Notes under the pieces: model-generated
Seen by the model: only the letters and a program-made list of their open reading frames with translations
Databases searched by the model: none
What the model was told of the DNA's origin: nothing
Made by a program: the position numbers and the translations under genes
Shown here: positions 43,945-57,262 of the stretch, piece by piece
Numbering within the stretch: the first letter of the stretch is position 1
Layout of the letters: every line of letters begins with the position of its first letter
Source: Leptobrachium leishanense
Lineage: Eukaryota; Chordata; Amphibia; Anura; Megophryidae
Direction of reading: 5' to 3'
Length of the DNA: 64,000 nucleotides
Assembly: GCA_009667805.1 (NCBI GenBank)
Contig: CM019063.1
Coordinates: 192,461,871-192,525,870 of the forward strand

Positions 43945-45820
43945 AGGGGGGCGTGGCCGACTACCTAGAGGAGCAGACGTGTCCCGATGGAGCTCTGCTC
44001 GTCTGCTCTGTAAAGGGACCTTCAGAAGAGTTTATACGCGGTATTTTGCAACATTTATGGGTCCCAGGGTGACTGGCCATCGGCATATTACAGTCCGGAG
44101 CCCGTTTAGTCCCCCCTCTGGACCAGAGACTCGGATTGCGGCTGCCGCCTCGTGACTGATGCGTGGTGCTGGCGGCCATCTTGTGGCCTACATACCCGGC
44201 TCTGCTGCACGAACCGCCCTGCCCCGGGACATCCTTATGCGGAGGGCGATGGAGGGCCCTCGTCTCCTGGCCAACCCGGCTGATTGTCCTGCAGTGGCGA
44301 CGACCAGATCTGAGGAGAGATGGAAGAGCAGCTCACCTGCCCGTGACCGAGGTGACTCAGCCATGATCTCGGGCCTGGATGCATGTCTGCGCATCCTGGC
44401 GGAGGAAGGATGATGCAGCCCCGGTTACGAGAGGTGTGTGGCGCTGGCTGATGGCCTCGCTGAGAAGCTGCAGAGAGGCGAAGAACGCAAGCGGACGGAG
44501 AGGATGGAGGCCACCTTGGGATCCAGTGCCGCTGCGGCCTGCTTGCCTACTGCAGCTGCGTCGGGGAGTTGTACCGGGAGCAGTGGACGCATACGGATGT
44601 TGGACCTGCAGCCTAGGCCTGCGAGACCGGCGGCTGAAATGGTAGATACCTGGCGATTCAAGATGGCTGATGGGGTCTGCGGTGCGGAATTGAGCGGTCT
44701 GGATGAAGAAAATGACGTCCCTTACCTTCCAGAAGAAGAGGAGCAAGCCGATTGTGGGGTGGTGGACGACCCGGTGATAGCTGCAGTGATCTTTGTGGCT
44801 CCTTCTCGGTCGGCGGAGACGACGCAGTCCGCCGTTCGTGGACTGTCCACCGCCATGCGGCTAGGATCCTCCCGGCAGAGTGTTGTGGCTGGAGGGGTGG
44901 TGGAGGTTTCGAGGAAGGAAGAAGCCCGCCGTCCCTGCTGCGAGATTGAGGGCTCTAGTGTTTTGCAGGGCCCCCCATGCGTTGCACCGGGGGCCTCGGT
45001 CCCTCTTAGTTTCAGAGACACGGGCTGAGGTGATTTCCCCACCCTATATATGTGTGTGTTCTCTATATTTTTACTTTGCTGTTTTTTATCCCCAGATGAG
45101 ACTTTTTGATTTACTTTGAGGACCTATGTCTTAGTTTTTGAACTCTTTCTGCTGCGGCTAGCTGAGGACTTTATATGTTGTTTTGTCTGTTGCCTCACCC
45201 CCCCTCCAAATTTTTTTTTTCTCCCCCCCCCCATTTTTGTTTAGTTGGCGTTTTCGGGATACCTTGAGGGATGTAGCTTACCTCCCAGGTGCCCGGGCCT
45301 AGTGCCTTTCACCCCCCTCATGGCCTTCTCCCGTGGGCTTCGGCCACCTGGGATTCTGCCAGGGTTGGCACATTCTTGGTCTTTTGCCATTTTTTTTCCC
45401 CCACCACAATCCACTCCCCCACTTTTTTATTTACTTTTTTATTTTATGGCCCCCTCCCCCTTTTATAAAGATCCTTGATAACTTTGTTGCTGATGATCCC
45501 CGGCCGGGGATTATCTATATTTTTGTGCTACCCCTCCCCTCGTTTCCTATTTCTCGCTGAGACCCCCCTATCTGGGGATGTTTATTGTTTTCTATATTGG
45601 ATGATTTTAGCTGATTATATTACGGTTTACGCGCAATGTCGTTTTGATGTCTACTTAAGGTTCTCGATTACTTTTTCTTATGCGTGTGTTGTTAACAAGC
45701 TGTGGCCCTGCGTGGCCAACCTTTCTTTCACGATGACTTACTGTGGCCCTGCGAGGCCATTTACCATTCATGTCCTGCTGACTTTTTCATCAAATAAAAA
45801 TTTTGAATACAAAAAAAAAA
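43945..45820 (+). mobile_element. ORF-bearing non-autonomous retroposon, complete copy 2
   Basis: 14-bp duplication AGAAATGCTCCTAG at 43931-43944 and 45821-45834. It begins AGGGGGGCGTGGCC and carries GGCGGCCATCTTG near 44170, a coding stretch, a T/C-rich 3' part with C-runs, GGCCCTGCGAGG near 45742, and the 3' end AATAAAAATTTTGAATAC plus A-run. The ends, order and 3' sequence agree with copy 1 (16086-18160). Confidence 0.88.
44159..45028 (+). pseudogene. Retroposon protein of unknown function, copy 2, frameshifted
   Basis: GLDACLRILAEE lies in the frame of 44159-44413. Immediately after, DDAAPVTRGVWRW and LMASLRSC lie in the frame from 44379. They match residues 25-60 of the open protein in copy 1, so a frame change sits near 44405. 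Downstream, 44438-45028 stays open for 196 codons in the first frame, with an acidic segment (PYLPEEEEQADCG) and no domain that I recognise. Whether this second frame or the matched one was the original C-terminus is not clear. Confidence 0.45.
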
Positions 45821-45834
45821 AGAAATGCTCCTAG

Positions 45835-46118
45835 AAAGCAGCAAAGCCATCCTACAGAATGTTTCAAAGGGCATGAGTTGTAGAGGGCTGGAGCCTCTAG
45901 GGAGGAAGTCCACATAATGTCGTAATCGGAAAAATGCAAAATGATCCGCAAAGGGCAGTTGAGCGTCAGAACTGGAAGACTCAGACAACCGCACCACATC
46001 ATCTTGCAAAACCTGGAACAGAAACATCCTGGAGCCATCCATGAAGCAGCGATGGAGACTGGGCCCCAGTCCGGGGTCAAATCCTGGGTTGCACTGAAGG
46101 GGTAGGAGGGGTGACAAT
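45835..46118 (-). pseudogene. L1-like LINE ORF2 fragment between two insertions
   Basis: The minus strand reads PLQCNPGFDPGLGPS, LHRCFMDGSRMFLF and then FAFFRLRHYVDFL. These are landmarks of the L1 region after the RT (NP-x-F-x-P-G and the conserved F-x-x-R-H-Y/F). It joins 43940 on the left and 52679 on the right if the insertions are ignored. Confidence 0.78.
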
Positions 46119-46549
46119 TAGGGATGAGCTCTTCGGTTCGATCGGTTCGGAGTTCGCATCGAACATAGCCTGTTCGCATGTTCGCGAACTACGAACATTT
46201 CCGCCTGTTCGCCCCGTGTTCGGCCACAATGCACCACAATGGACCACAATGCACTTTTCCACTGGCCTGAAGCTTGTAATTGGCTACAGCCTTGCACCTG
46301 ACCACAGGTCAGGTGCAAGACAGGTTCAAGACTATGCCAATCACGGCTCAATCATGGGCTCACAGAGCTAAGTTCCGCAGCACACTATATAAGGCTTCAC
46401 ACAGCGCTTCTGCACGCGTTTGAGAGGAGATTTCAGAGGAGATTGTTGTGTTAGTGTGTGTTCTTACTGGCAGTCTGCCACCAGCTACTGGGTGGGGGTC
46501 TCCTCTACTGGAGGGGTCTCATCTGTTGTAATCTTTGTGTTCTCATTCC

Positions 46550-47215
46550 CAGCAACTATTTTGGGGGCTCACTAATTTCTACAAAATATTTGGGAAATTA
46601 AGTGATCTGTGTCTTGTGACTCACTGCCAGTGCCACGCAGTATTTTAGGGGGTCACTAATTTCTACAAAATATCTGGGAATTGAGGTGATCTGTGTCTTG
46701 TGACTCACTGCCAGTGCCATGCAGTATTTTGGGGGTCACTAATTTCTACAAAATATTTGGGAATTGAGGTGATCTGTGTCTTGTGAGTCACAGCCAGTGC
46801 CACACAGTATTTTGGGCGTCAGTAATTTCTACAAAATATTTGGGAATTGTTATAATCCGTGTGTTCTCACTGGCTGCCACCCATCAGGGGGTCTCACTGA
46901 TTTATAGGAGGTTTCTGAGATTTGTAATCTGTGTCTTCTCACTGCCACCCATCAGGGGGTCCCACATACTTCTATCAGATTTATGCGAATTGTAATTTGT
47001 GTCTTCTCACTGCCACCCATCAGGTGGTCTCACTGATTTATAGGAAGTTTCTGAGACTTGTTATCCGTGTCTTCTCACTGCCACCCATCAGGGGGTCTCA
47101 CCGATTTATAGGAGGTTTCTGGGAATTGTAATCTGTGTCTTGTCACTGGCTGCCAGCTATCAGGGTGTCTCACTGAGTTTTACCAGGGTTCTGTAAATCT
47201 TTAATCTTTATACCA
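46550..47215. repeat. Left subterminal tandem repeats of the hAT
   Basis: Three to four units of about 85-95 bp with ACTAATTTCTACAAAATAT and GATCTGTGTCTTGTGA. Then five units of about 65-80 bp with ATCAGGGGGTCTCAC and GTGTCTTCTCACTG. Confidence 0.85.
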
Positions 47216-47238
47216 GAGTTGAATCAGAGTTCTGTATA

Positions 47239-48543
<1,305 letters not shown>

Positions 48544-48576
48544 TCCTAGACACAGATAAGAGGGCAAGCAGCCCCT

Positions 48577-51500
48577 GTGTCGGGAGGCTGTGCCTCTGGT
48601 TGTGGTGGACGTGGTGCATCCTCTGCAGGGGCACGCTTGTCCTTTCTAACTGGTGCCGGCCGTCTTAAGCAGCAGCAACATACAGAGGATTTGGTGGATT
48701 GGCTAACCAGGCCATCCTCATCCTCCGAGTCCTCTGCAAGCCAGGCTTGTAGTGCTTTACAGTCCACCTCAGCTGCCAAAGAATCTAATGCAGCCTCCAT
48801 GTCCACAGCTACTCCTGCCGTAGCCTCGCTATCACACACGGAGGAGTCAGCTGAATTGTTTGACTACAATGACAGTGACATACTGCTTGAGGATGACACA
48901 CAAATAATTGGCACTCATGTTGCCCCAGCAGCTGCAGCATACTGCCAAGTTGGCTCCAGTGACGAGGAGATAGGGGATGATGATGACAATGATGATGAGG
49001 TCACTGACTCCACCTGGGTGCCTGATCGAACAGAAGAGTCAAGTGAGGAGGAGGCACAACATCCTCTATGACCAACCATAGCACTAGCCAGTCCAAGGCA
49101 TCAGGTGTCAGAGCTGCTCAGGTGCAGAGCGCTGTTGTCTCAAAGCACACATCCAGGAACTCTGTCAGTTCTTTAAGAAATGTGCAGCAGACCCCACCGT
49201 TGCTATTTGTAATCTATGTCAGATGAGGCTCAAGCGTGGGAAAGACACCAGACGCTTGGGTACCACGTGCTTGAGGCGACATATGACCTCCTGCCACACA
49301 TCCCGTTGGTGCAAAACTTTGCGTAGGTCCTCCTCCTCCTCCTCTGTCTCTACCCCCACTGTATGTCCTGCCATGTCATTGCCTGCTACAACCTCCACTG
49401 ACAGGGATGATGCTACAGTAATGGATGTACCAGGTCCTTCCTCACAATGTGACAGCATCCCATCAGCTGAAGATTTATGCAGTCAGATTACGCTGCCCCA
49501 GCTGCTGCAGCGTAAGAAAAAATATAGTCCCAACCATCCCCAAGCACAGCGTCTAAATGCCAGCTTAGCAAAATTACTCGCATTGCAGCTGCTGCCTTTC
49601 CAGCTGGTGGACTCTGCTCCCTTCCGTGAATTTGCTGAATGTGCTGTACCAGTGGCAGGCTCCAAAACGCCTTTACTTTTCACGGAAGGCCATTCCAGCA
49701 CTATACCAGCACGTGGAAGACAATGTTATCCAGTCATTGGGAAAGGCAGTCAGCAGCAAGGTGCATGTGACTTTAGACACGTGGTCCAGCAAGCATGGAC
49801 AGGGTCGTTACATTTCCTTCACGGCACACTGGGTAACTCTGATTGCAGCTGGGAGGGATCCAAGACGGGGCTCTGTGCTGGAGCGTGTTCATCCACCACG
49901 CCTCCAGAAAGCTGCTTGTATGAGGTCTGTCTGCTCCACCACATCCTCTCCCTCTTCCTCCTCCTCTGTCTCTGGCGAAGTGGCAGTTAAACCGACGCGT
50001 GGCAGGGGCTACGCAATGGCTCAAGCAAAAAGATGCCATACTGTGCTTGAGCTGGTTTGTTTAGTGGACAGGAGCCACACCAGGCCAGAAATTCTGTCAG
50101 CTCTGCACGGGCAGGTGCAGAGATGGTTAACACCATGCCAGCTTCAGCTGGGAATGGTCGTCTGTGATAATGGCAGCAACCTTCTCTCCGCCCTACGCCA
50201 GGGTAAGTTGACGCATGTGCCATGCCTAGCACACGTCCTAAATCTGGTGGTACAGCGTTTCCTAACCAGGTACCCAGGGCTGGCAGAGCTTCTCAGCCAG
50301 GCCAGAAAAGTCTGCAGCCACTTCAGATGGTCATTCCCAGCAAGCGTTCGCCTGGCAGAAATTCAAAGAGAATTCCACCTTCCCACCAACCGTCTGATCT
50401 GTGACATGCCCACCAGGTGGAACTCGACATTAGCAATGCTGCAGCATCTGCACAAGCAGCAGAGGGCCATCAACGAGTACCTGTGTGAGTATGGCACAAG
50501 GACAGGTTCAGGTCAACTTGTTCCCCCCCCGCAGTGGCTGATGATCAAGGATGCATGCACTGTACTGTCACCATTTGAGGAGGCAACGAGGATGGTGAGC
50601 AGGGACAGTGCATGCAACAGTGACACAATTCCTTTAGTGTTCCTGCTGGAGCACACTCTGCAGGGAATTATAGATGTGGCTCTAGAGGCAGAGCAGCGGG
50701 AGGAAGAGGAGGCCTTCCCTACCTCTGAAGGCCCCAGTCTTTCCACAGACAGCATTCCAGCGGGTCCTCCTCAGATCAGACAGGAGGAGGATGAGGAGGA
50801 GGAGGAATATTTGAGTAGTGGGGGCATTGAAGGTGGGGATTCCTCAAGGGAGGGTTTTGTGTGCCCAGAAACACCAGGACTGGTACGTGGCTGGGGGGAG
50901 GAAGTGCACGATGGGGTCATCCTCCTCATTGAGCAGGAAGAATCGGAAGCTAATGCCACCTCCAACCTACGCTGCATGGGCTCCCTTATTATGCAAAGCC
51001 TGCTAAAGGACCCCAGGATTCTTGCTATCAAGGAGAGGGATCATTACTGGTTGGCAACCCCCTTCTTGATCCACGATACAAGGGTAAAGTTGCAGAGCTC
51101 ATCCTGCCCGCACAGAGGGAGCACAGGATGAAAAAACTTGAGGACGCTCTAAAGCGACACTTGTGTAACACCTTTCCAGGCACTGGTAGGTTACCAAGTG
51201 ATGACACAGGTGCTTCTGAGGCTGCGGATGATCAGAGGAATAGTGGTGAAGGCCGGGGCCGCTTGACTGATGCCTTTTTAATTTTTTTTAGTCCACGACA
51301 TCCAGGGACGTCAAATGTAGGCACCCATTGCCAGCGTCTTCACCATATGGTGCAGGACTACCTAGGGGCAAGGGCAGACCTGGATAACTTTCCAGCAGAT
51401 GATCCACTGGCTTACTGGGTGTTGAGATTGGATCACTGGCCAGAACTTAGCCAATATGCTATGCAACTACTAGGTTGCCCTTCATCTAGCGTGCTTTCTG

Positions 51501-51646
51501 AAAGGACGTTCAGTGCCGCTGGAGGTTTTGTCACAGACAAAAGAGTGCGTCTGTCCACCGACTCTGTAGACCGGCTGACATTTATAAAAATGAATCAGTC
51601 CTGGATCAGCAGCTATCAATCCCCTGATGCTGACGTTCCGGAATAG
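48577..51646 (+). pseudogene. hAT transposase, BED-finger type, frameshifted
   Basis: An N-terminal Ser/Ala- and acidic-rich region (48577-49071) is followed by a BED finger at 49142-49310 (CNLC, then LRRHMTSCH). The next frame, to about 49640, has LLQRKKKYSPNHP. From 49626 comes the core: VTLDTWSSKHGQGRY with the first catalytic Asp (about 49776), VVCDNGSNLL with the second (about 50162), CLAHVLNL (CxxH, about 50222) and TRWNSTLAML. A 1-base insertion near 51060 shifts to 51128-51646, the dimerisation domain (WPELSQYAMQLLGCPSSS, ERTFSAAGG, TFIKMNQSW). Four frames are needed in all. Confidence 0.9.
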
Positions 51647-51679
51647 ATCGGGGATGTCTTCTGCATTCACAAAACCTCC

Positions 51680-52140
51680 AGCACTGAACTCTTCCACAAT
51701 ACCACAAAAGGGTTACGGTGTGAAGGCACTTGCTGCCATAAAAGGCGCAATATTTGGCTGCACTGACGCCTGTGCCACATTTATATCATTTTAATTTTTT
51801 GAACCGCAGGGTCCACCCCTGCACTCTTCCACAATACCACAGACGGGTTACTGTATAAATGCACTTGCTGTCCTGGCACCAAAAGCACAATATCTGGGTG
51901 CACTAACGCCTTTAACAGATTCATATCTTTTAATATAGGACCGCATGGTCCACCCCTGCACTCTTCCACAATACCACAGAGGGGTTACTGTATGAATGCA
52001 CTTGCTGGCCTGGCACCAAAAGCACAATATTTGGGTGCACTGCCACTGACGCCTTTACCAGATTCATATCCTCAGAGGGGTTACTGTGTGACGGCACTGT
52101 TGCCGACACTAAAGGCCCAATTTTAAAGCACCTATTGTTA
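51680..52140. repeat. Right subterminal tandem repeats of the hAT
   Basis: Four units of about 110-125 bp with CTCTTCCACAATACCACA, GGGTTACTGT and GCACTAACGCC. They are unlike the left repeats. Confidence 0.85.
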
Positions 52141-52736
52141 CTTTCATCCAAACCCTACACCATAATTTAGCCCAAAAAAATCACTAAACTTTTTCTGCAC
52201 GTCCTAAAATGTCTTTTCATACATGCTGCCGTCCCAAGCAGTTGTTTATGAATAGATTAAAGGAAAAGCATTTACTGTCATTTTAAACGTCATTTTTTTT
52301 GTTTTTAAATGTTTCTATACATCCTAGAAATCCACCACTTCACGGGCAGGTTATGGGGACCTCCTAGGCACGATATTTGAAGGAATTTTTATTTTTTATT
52401 TTTAACCCTTATTTCATGGAAAACTCATTGTCCCTTTAAAAAACTTTTTTTTAAAACTTTTTGTCCTTGTTTCCTGTCCTGTGGGGGCACTACCCGGACC
52501 CCCATACACCTTTTATGGCAAATATCTAGCATATATGCCCTCTTGGAGGGCACTCTAAAAATCGAATTTTGAGTTCCATTGACTTGCATTGAGTTAGAGT
52601 TCGAATTCGAACATTTGGAAAGTTCGAGTTAGAATGCGAACCGAACTCGGGGATGATCAGCTCATCCCTAGTGACAATGCGGGTGAGAGGCCAAACAGCC
52701 CCCTGATCTTCCACCACACCAGTAACGTGTCCCTGT

Positions 52737-53503
52737 TAGGGATGAGCTGTTCGGTTCGATCAGTTTGGAGTTCGATTCGAACTTCGGCCGTTTGAAAGTT
52801 CGCGAACTTCGAACTTTTTGGCGTGTTCGGTTCGAGTTCTAAAATTATTTTTTTTGGAAAAAAGTATAAAAAATGCTTAAAAAATACTAAAAAATCTAGA
52901 AATAAAGAGACTCTTTACTGCAGAATATTATAAGCAACGGTTTATTAGATATTATGTTGTCTAGGTGCAAAGATTCTCACCTCTAAATGACCTGTGCTCT
53001 CAAACGGCGTAAACAACAGGTGTTTAATTAGTGTTTGGAAATAACATGTGCTTCTAATTAGTCCGGTCTCATGAATTTGATATATTGTATGCAGACTGGG
53101 AGTGCCAGGTGTCGTGTGTGGGTCTGTGATGGCGATGTTTCCATACATCCTACAAATCCGCCACTTCACGGGCAGGTTATGGGGACCTCCTAGGCACAAT
53201 AGTTGAAGGAATTTTCCGTTTTATTTTTAACCCTTATTTCATGGAAAACTCACTGTCCCTTTAAAAACGTATTTTTTTTACTTTTTGTCCTTGTTTCCTG
53301 TCCCCCAGGGCACTACCCGGATCCCCATACACCTTTTATGGCAAATATCTAGCATATATGCCCTCTTGGAGGGCACTCTAAAAATCGAACATTGAGTCCC
53401 ATTGATTTGTATTGAGTTCGTGTTCGTGTTCGAGTTAGAATTTGAACTTTTGAAAAGTTCGAGTTCGAATGTGAACCGAACTCGGGTGTTCGGCTCATCC
53501 CTA
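52737..53503. mobile_element. Non-autonomous hAT derivative of the same family
   Basis: Ends TAGGGATGAGCTGTTCGG and, inverted, TAGGGATGAGCCG. Duplications GTCCCTGT (52729-52736) and GTCCCGGT (53504-53511) differ at one base. Its right 370 bp follow the right end of the autonomous copy (52311-52670), sharing CCACTTCACGGGCAGGTTA and ATGGAAAACTCA. Confidence 0.9.
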
Positions 53504-53515
53504 GTCCCGGTATAG

Positions 53516-54204
53516 AAGATCATACCTCTTTAAATTTCATCATTGACAAATGTATTCGATCCGCATTTTCTAAATATATTGTTTAGACAAAGCATTAAGT
53601 TCTATTTATAGCATCAGTAAAGGTTATCAATTCTAACTGTAAATTGTTTATAAATATATTTTTCTAGACTTTTGACTGACATTTTATGTATTAAGCATGT
53701 TTAAAACACTCTCAGAACCCACTGAGTCTGGAACTACTCAGTTTAAAAATGCTTAATTATTCTAAAACATTTGTATCTGTTTGATTCATAATGTCCTCCA
53801 GGGTAATGAGATCATTTTCTTCCAAAGACAGAATTCTCAGACTGTATATTAACCACTTTACATTCTTGTAATATGAGAACCATAGATTTTCAATTGCTAT
53901 TGGATATCATCAAAATAGTTATATTTTATTTTGTGAAATGTTTATTAATTACTTTTTAAGATGCAGGATTTAGTCTAATCTTTATTTCACACTATAAAAA
54001 TAAATGCAAATTAGTAACATTTATTAATGTTAATTTGTTTAAACAAATTATTACCAGTATTTATTTCTTTACTAATTAGTAAATGTAAATAATTGCTAAA
54101 TTGTCATGAAATATGTATATAGATATCACAAAAAGCAAAAATTCCAAATTTGCAAAAGTGTATGTATGATTATAATTAAAGTGTGTTTATGGTTGCTTTT
54201 AGTC
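53516..54204. other. A+T-rich intergenic stretch
   Basis: No gene or repeat boundary recognised. Confidence 0.45.
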
Positions 54205-55440
54205 CTAACATAATCTGAATAGTCGTGTCTTTCTCAAAAACATTCAGTGATGTCCATTTCTGGCAGCTCCTCCCTCCCCCTCCCAGTCACTTGCGGTGTA
54301 CCCCAAGGCTCAATACTCGGCCCCCTGCTATTTAGAATATTCAGAAATGATCTGCCTAACATCTGCAAAGCCTCAACTGTACACATGTACGCAGACGACA
54401 ACGTAATCTATACCAGCAAACCAAATCTCCCACAGCTGGAGGCCGTGTTGCAAGAACAATTCATAGAGGTAGAAAAGTGGATCAAACGCAACAAACTTTT
54501 TTTAAATACTGACAAAACGGTAACGATGCTCTTTGGAACAGCACCTAAACTACATAAATTGCAAAACCCCCATCTATGTGTGGGGACAAAATCAAATGGC
54601 ACACTGACCACAGTCACTTCTCTCAAATATCTAGGTATGTGGTTAGACCCAAATCTATTATTTGGCCCCCACATAGAAAAACTCTCATCTAAAATTTACC
54701 CCAAACTAGGAGCCCTGTACAGAAACAAATCCTGCCTGAACCCTGCAGTAAGAAAGCAAATTGTACAACAAATGCTTATTCCGGCTATTGAATATGGGGA
54801 TGTAGTGTATGCAGCGGCCCCGCAAACACACCTTCAGAAACTTACCACATTGTATAACTTATGCTGCCACTTTGCGCTACAATGTAACTACATGACCCAC
54901 CATTGTGACATGTTAAAAGAGCTAAACTGGCCGTCGCTGGAGTCTAAACGTACCCTTCACCTTTCCAACCTGGTGTTTAAGAGCTTTTCTGGGAAGGTGC
55001 CACCCTACCTGAATAGACTGCTTCCTCTAGCAGTTCCCTCATCCTATAACCTCCGATCCAGGACCGGCACCTTACTTGCAATACCACAGTACAAAAAGAA
55101 AGTGGCTCGATCCTCATTTTCCTACAGACCACCACAATTATGGAATAACCTCCCAGACGCCATCAAATCTTCCCCCAGTCTAAAGTCACTCAAGAACTCC
55201 CTATTAACATACCTCAATACAGAATGCACCTGTAAACATGTAACATAATGACTATTTCCTACATATTTATTGTATGTTAATCTGTATATTTGTGGGGTTT
55301 TTTAATATCTTGCAGTGTATTACTTTGTATTTCTCTAACAACTGTAACATTTTAATGTTCTTGAACCCAGGACGTACTTGAAAATGAGAGAAATCTCAAA
55401 GTATCCTTCCTGGTAAAATCCTTTATAAATAAATAAATGT
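54205..55440 (+). mobile_element. 5'-truncated LINE of the CR1/L2/Rex1 group
   Basis: Partial RT frame (54250-55248) plus a short 3' UTR ending TTTATAAATAAATAAATG. The tail also occurs in reverse at 13476-13557. Confidence 0.78.
54250..55248 (+). CDS. LINE reverse transcriptase, C-terminal 330 residues, frame intact
   Basis: The first ATG is at 54250, but the protein is a 5'-truncated piece. It begins just before TCGVPQGSILGPLLF (RT motif B) near 54290, followed by HMYADDNVIY with both catalytic aspartates (about 54385-54400). Then come LNTDKTVTMLFG, SLKYLGMWLD, and the C-terminal block with LIPAIEYGDVVYA, RSRTGTLLAIP and WNNLPDAIK. No stop or frameshift occurs over 333 codons, so this is the youngest-looking LINE piece in the window. 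Without fingers and endonuclease it cannot work. The clade call (CR1/L2/Rex1 superclade) is by overall look. Confidence 0.8.
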   Translation: MSISGSSSLPLPVTCGVPQGSILGPLLFRIFRNDLPNICKASTVHMYADDNVIYTSKPNLPQLEAVLQEQFIEVEKWIKRNKLFLNTDKTVTMLFGTAPKLHKLQNPHLCVGTKSNGTLTTVTSLKYLGMWLDPNLLFGPHIEKLSSKIYPKLGALYRNKSCLNPAVRKQIVQQMLIPAIEYGDVVYAAAPQTHLQKLTTLYNLCCHFALQCNYMTHHCDMLKELNWPSLESKRTLHLSNLVFKSFSGKVPPYLNRLLPLAVPSSYNLRSRTGTLLAIPQYKKKVARSSFSYRPPQLWNNLPDAIKSSPSLKSLKNSLLTYLNTECTCKHVT

Positions 55441-55448
55441 ATATTATT

Positions 55449-55645
55449 TAGAGGTGTGCGTTTCGTAACAAATTGCAATTCGTACGAAATTTCACCGATT
55501 TGTACTTTGTACTTCGGCAGTACTTCTGAAATAACAGAAGTTATTTCAACCAAATCACATGATTTGTGATTTCAACCAAATCACATTTGAAATGAAACCT
55601 TTTGTAACGAATCGCTTTGGATCGATACATTAAAACAAATTAATT
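55449..55645. repeat. Possible hAT-like end
   Basis: TAGAGGTGTGCGTTTCG resembles the hAT MITE end TAGGGATGTGCG, and the interior has similar TTCG motifs. No partner end was found. Confidence 0.3.
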
Positions 55646-55649
55646 TATT

Positions 55650-56470
55650 TCGCAAAGGAAAAAAGTATTTCCCTATCAATTAACCAGTGCACTGTGCTGT
55701 GCTGAACCTATTGGAAACTGAAGTAATAAAAACAGGGCAGGGCAAAAGTAACCTCTACTTCCATAATTTCTTGAACTGCCTCATGCACCATGCGTAAAAA
55801 GTGACAAGCAGAAGTCAGTCCCACCAAATATGCAGGAATGTGCCTGTTTCGGATTCACAATACCTTCATTCTGATACAAACATCCAAGACACAATCAAAG
55901 TAATCCTATACCAGAAGGAGAGCAGTTTACAAGACGTCTCCTAACTCTTCTTGGCTGGGTCGCTTTATGTGTCAGTTTAAGCGTGTTACCCCATTGATCG
56001 GGAGGAAGGTAGCCTCCTCCTTTGCCACTGACTCGACGTGCCTCCACCTCCTTGAAAAAAATGGAACACCATTAGACGTCCCCTCTCCGCTAAACGGTCC
56101 TGGAGAGCATGACAAACAACCCCCCCCCCGGAGATTTGGATTATGAGTAGGGGTCAGAGAGGGGATACTGTCTGACAGGCCAAAAGGTCATCAAATTTGA
56201 TACGGGACTGGTCACATGGCCATATGAAGCCTAAAAACACAGATAGCAGTTCTTTGAAAAAGGTCGAGGGAAGAAAGATGGCAAGCATTTGGAGCAGGTA
56301 AAGGAGTCGAGGCATAACATTCATTTATAGGACGCTAATCCTTCCTATCCAAAAAATATATTTCTCTGACCAAGCTGCCAAATCAGAGCTAAATTTATGC
56401 AGTAAGTCCTGAAAATTGCAGTCATAAAGCTGACGAGGTGTGAACTCTAGCCAAGTCCCAGATAGCACAT
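55650..56470 (-). pseudogene. L1-like LINE ORF2 fragment
   Basis: Translating the minus strand from about 56415 gives FQDLLHKFSSDLAAW, SEKYIFWIGRISVL, MNVMPRLLYLLQML, FFKELLSVFLGFIW and RIKFDDLL. This is the L1/Tx1 segment after the RT core. Toward 55800 GTFLHIWWDC appears, the C-terminal finger region. Several stops. Its 3' end would lie near 55650. Confidence 0.75.
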
Positions 56471-56479
56471 TTTGTTTGT

Positions 56480-57262
56480 GCACAATTTAAAGCTATCCTT
56501 TACTCCTCACATTCAGTCACTAACCAAATCTTGCTACTTCCACCTAAAAAACATTGCATGCATCCGTCCCTTTCTTAATCAGGACTAAAATTCTCATCCA
56601 AGCTCTTATTATCTTGCGCCTTGACTACTGTAACCTCCTTGTCTTTGGCCTTAAAAGATCCCAGATTCTTCCTCTGCAGTCTGTTACGAATGCCTGTGCC
56701 AGACTGGTACACCTCACCTCCCGCACCTCTAACATCTCACCCCTTTATCAATGGCTCCCTGTTTCCTTCAAAATCCACTTCAAAATACTGGTCCTCGTGT
56801 ACAAACCTCTCCATAACCGCACCCCTGACTATATTTCCTCCCATTTTAGCAGGTACATCCCGACCAGTTCGCTCTACCAATGATCTGACACTATCAGTTC
56901 CTCATACCTGCCTCCCAACTCCCACCTCCAAGACTTCTCTCGAGCTACCCCCTTTCTATGGAACTCCCTCCCCCGCAACATCAGACTCTCCCCATCTCTC
57001 CAGTCCTTCAAGAAGTCTCTGAAAACACATCTGGCCACTCCATAATCCCCAATTGTTCATTTCTTGCTCCATCTTCCCAAACTGCCCACTTGCACTCTAT
57101 TCACCCTCACCTATTGTGTCACCCCTCTCCTTAGATTGTAAGCTCCCAAACAGGATCCTCTCTCCTACTGTTCTGTGCATGTAATGTGTATGTATATTTG
57201 TTATTCTGTCTCTCCCATTGTACAGCGAAACAGAACTGGTTTGCACTTTATAAATGCTTGTA
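56480..57262 (+). mobile_element. L2-like LINE, 5'-truncated, with 3' end
   Basis: The RT C-terminal remnant is followed by AGATTGTAAGCTC (57134), a T-rich region, TTGTACAGCG and TTTATAAATGC, then TGTAACTG units. This 3' end type is common to vertebrate L2-related LINEs. Confidence 0.75.
56554..57045 (+). pseudogene. L2-like reverse transcriptase C-terminal remnant
   Basis: IQALIILRLDYCNLLVFGL and LQSVTNACARLV, then YQWLPVSFKIHFKILVLVYK and LHNRTPDYIS are typical of the region after the RT palm in L2/CR1 LINEs. The frame shifts near 56880. The remainder (SFLELPPFYGTPSP-like in the second frame) reaches SLKTHLATP near 57025-57045. Catalytic motifs lie upstream and are missing. Confidence 0.82.
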
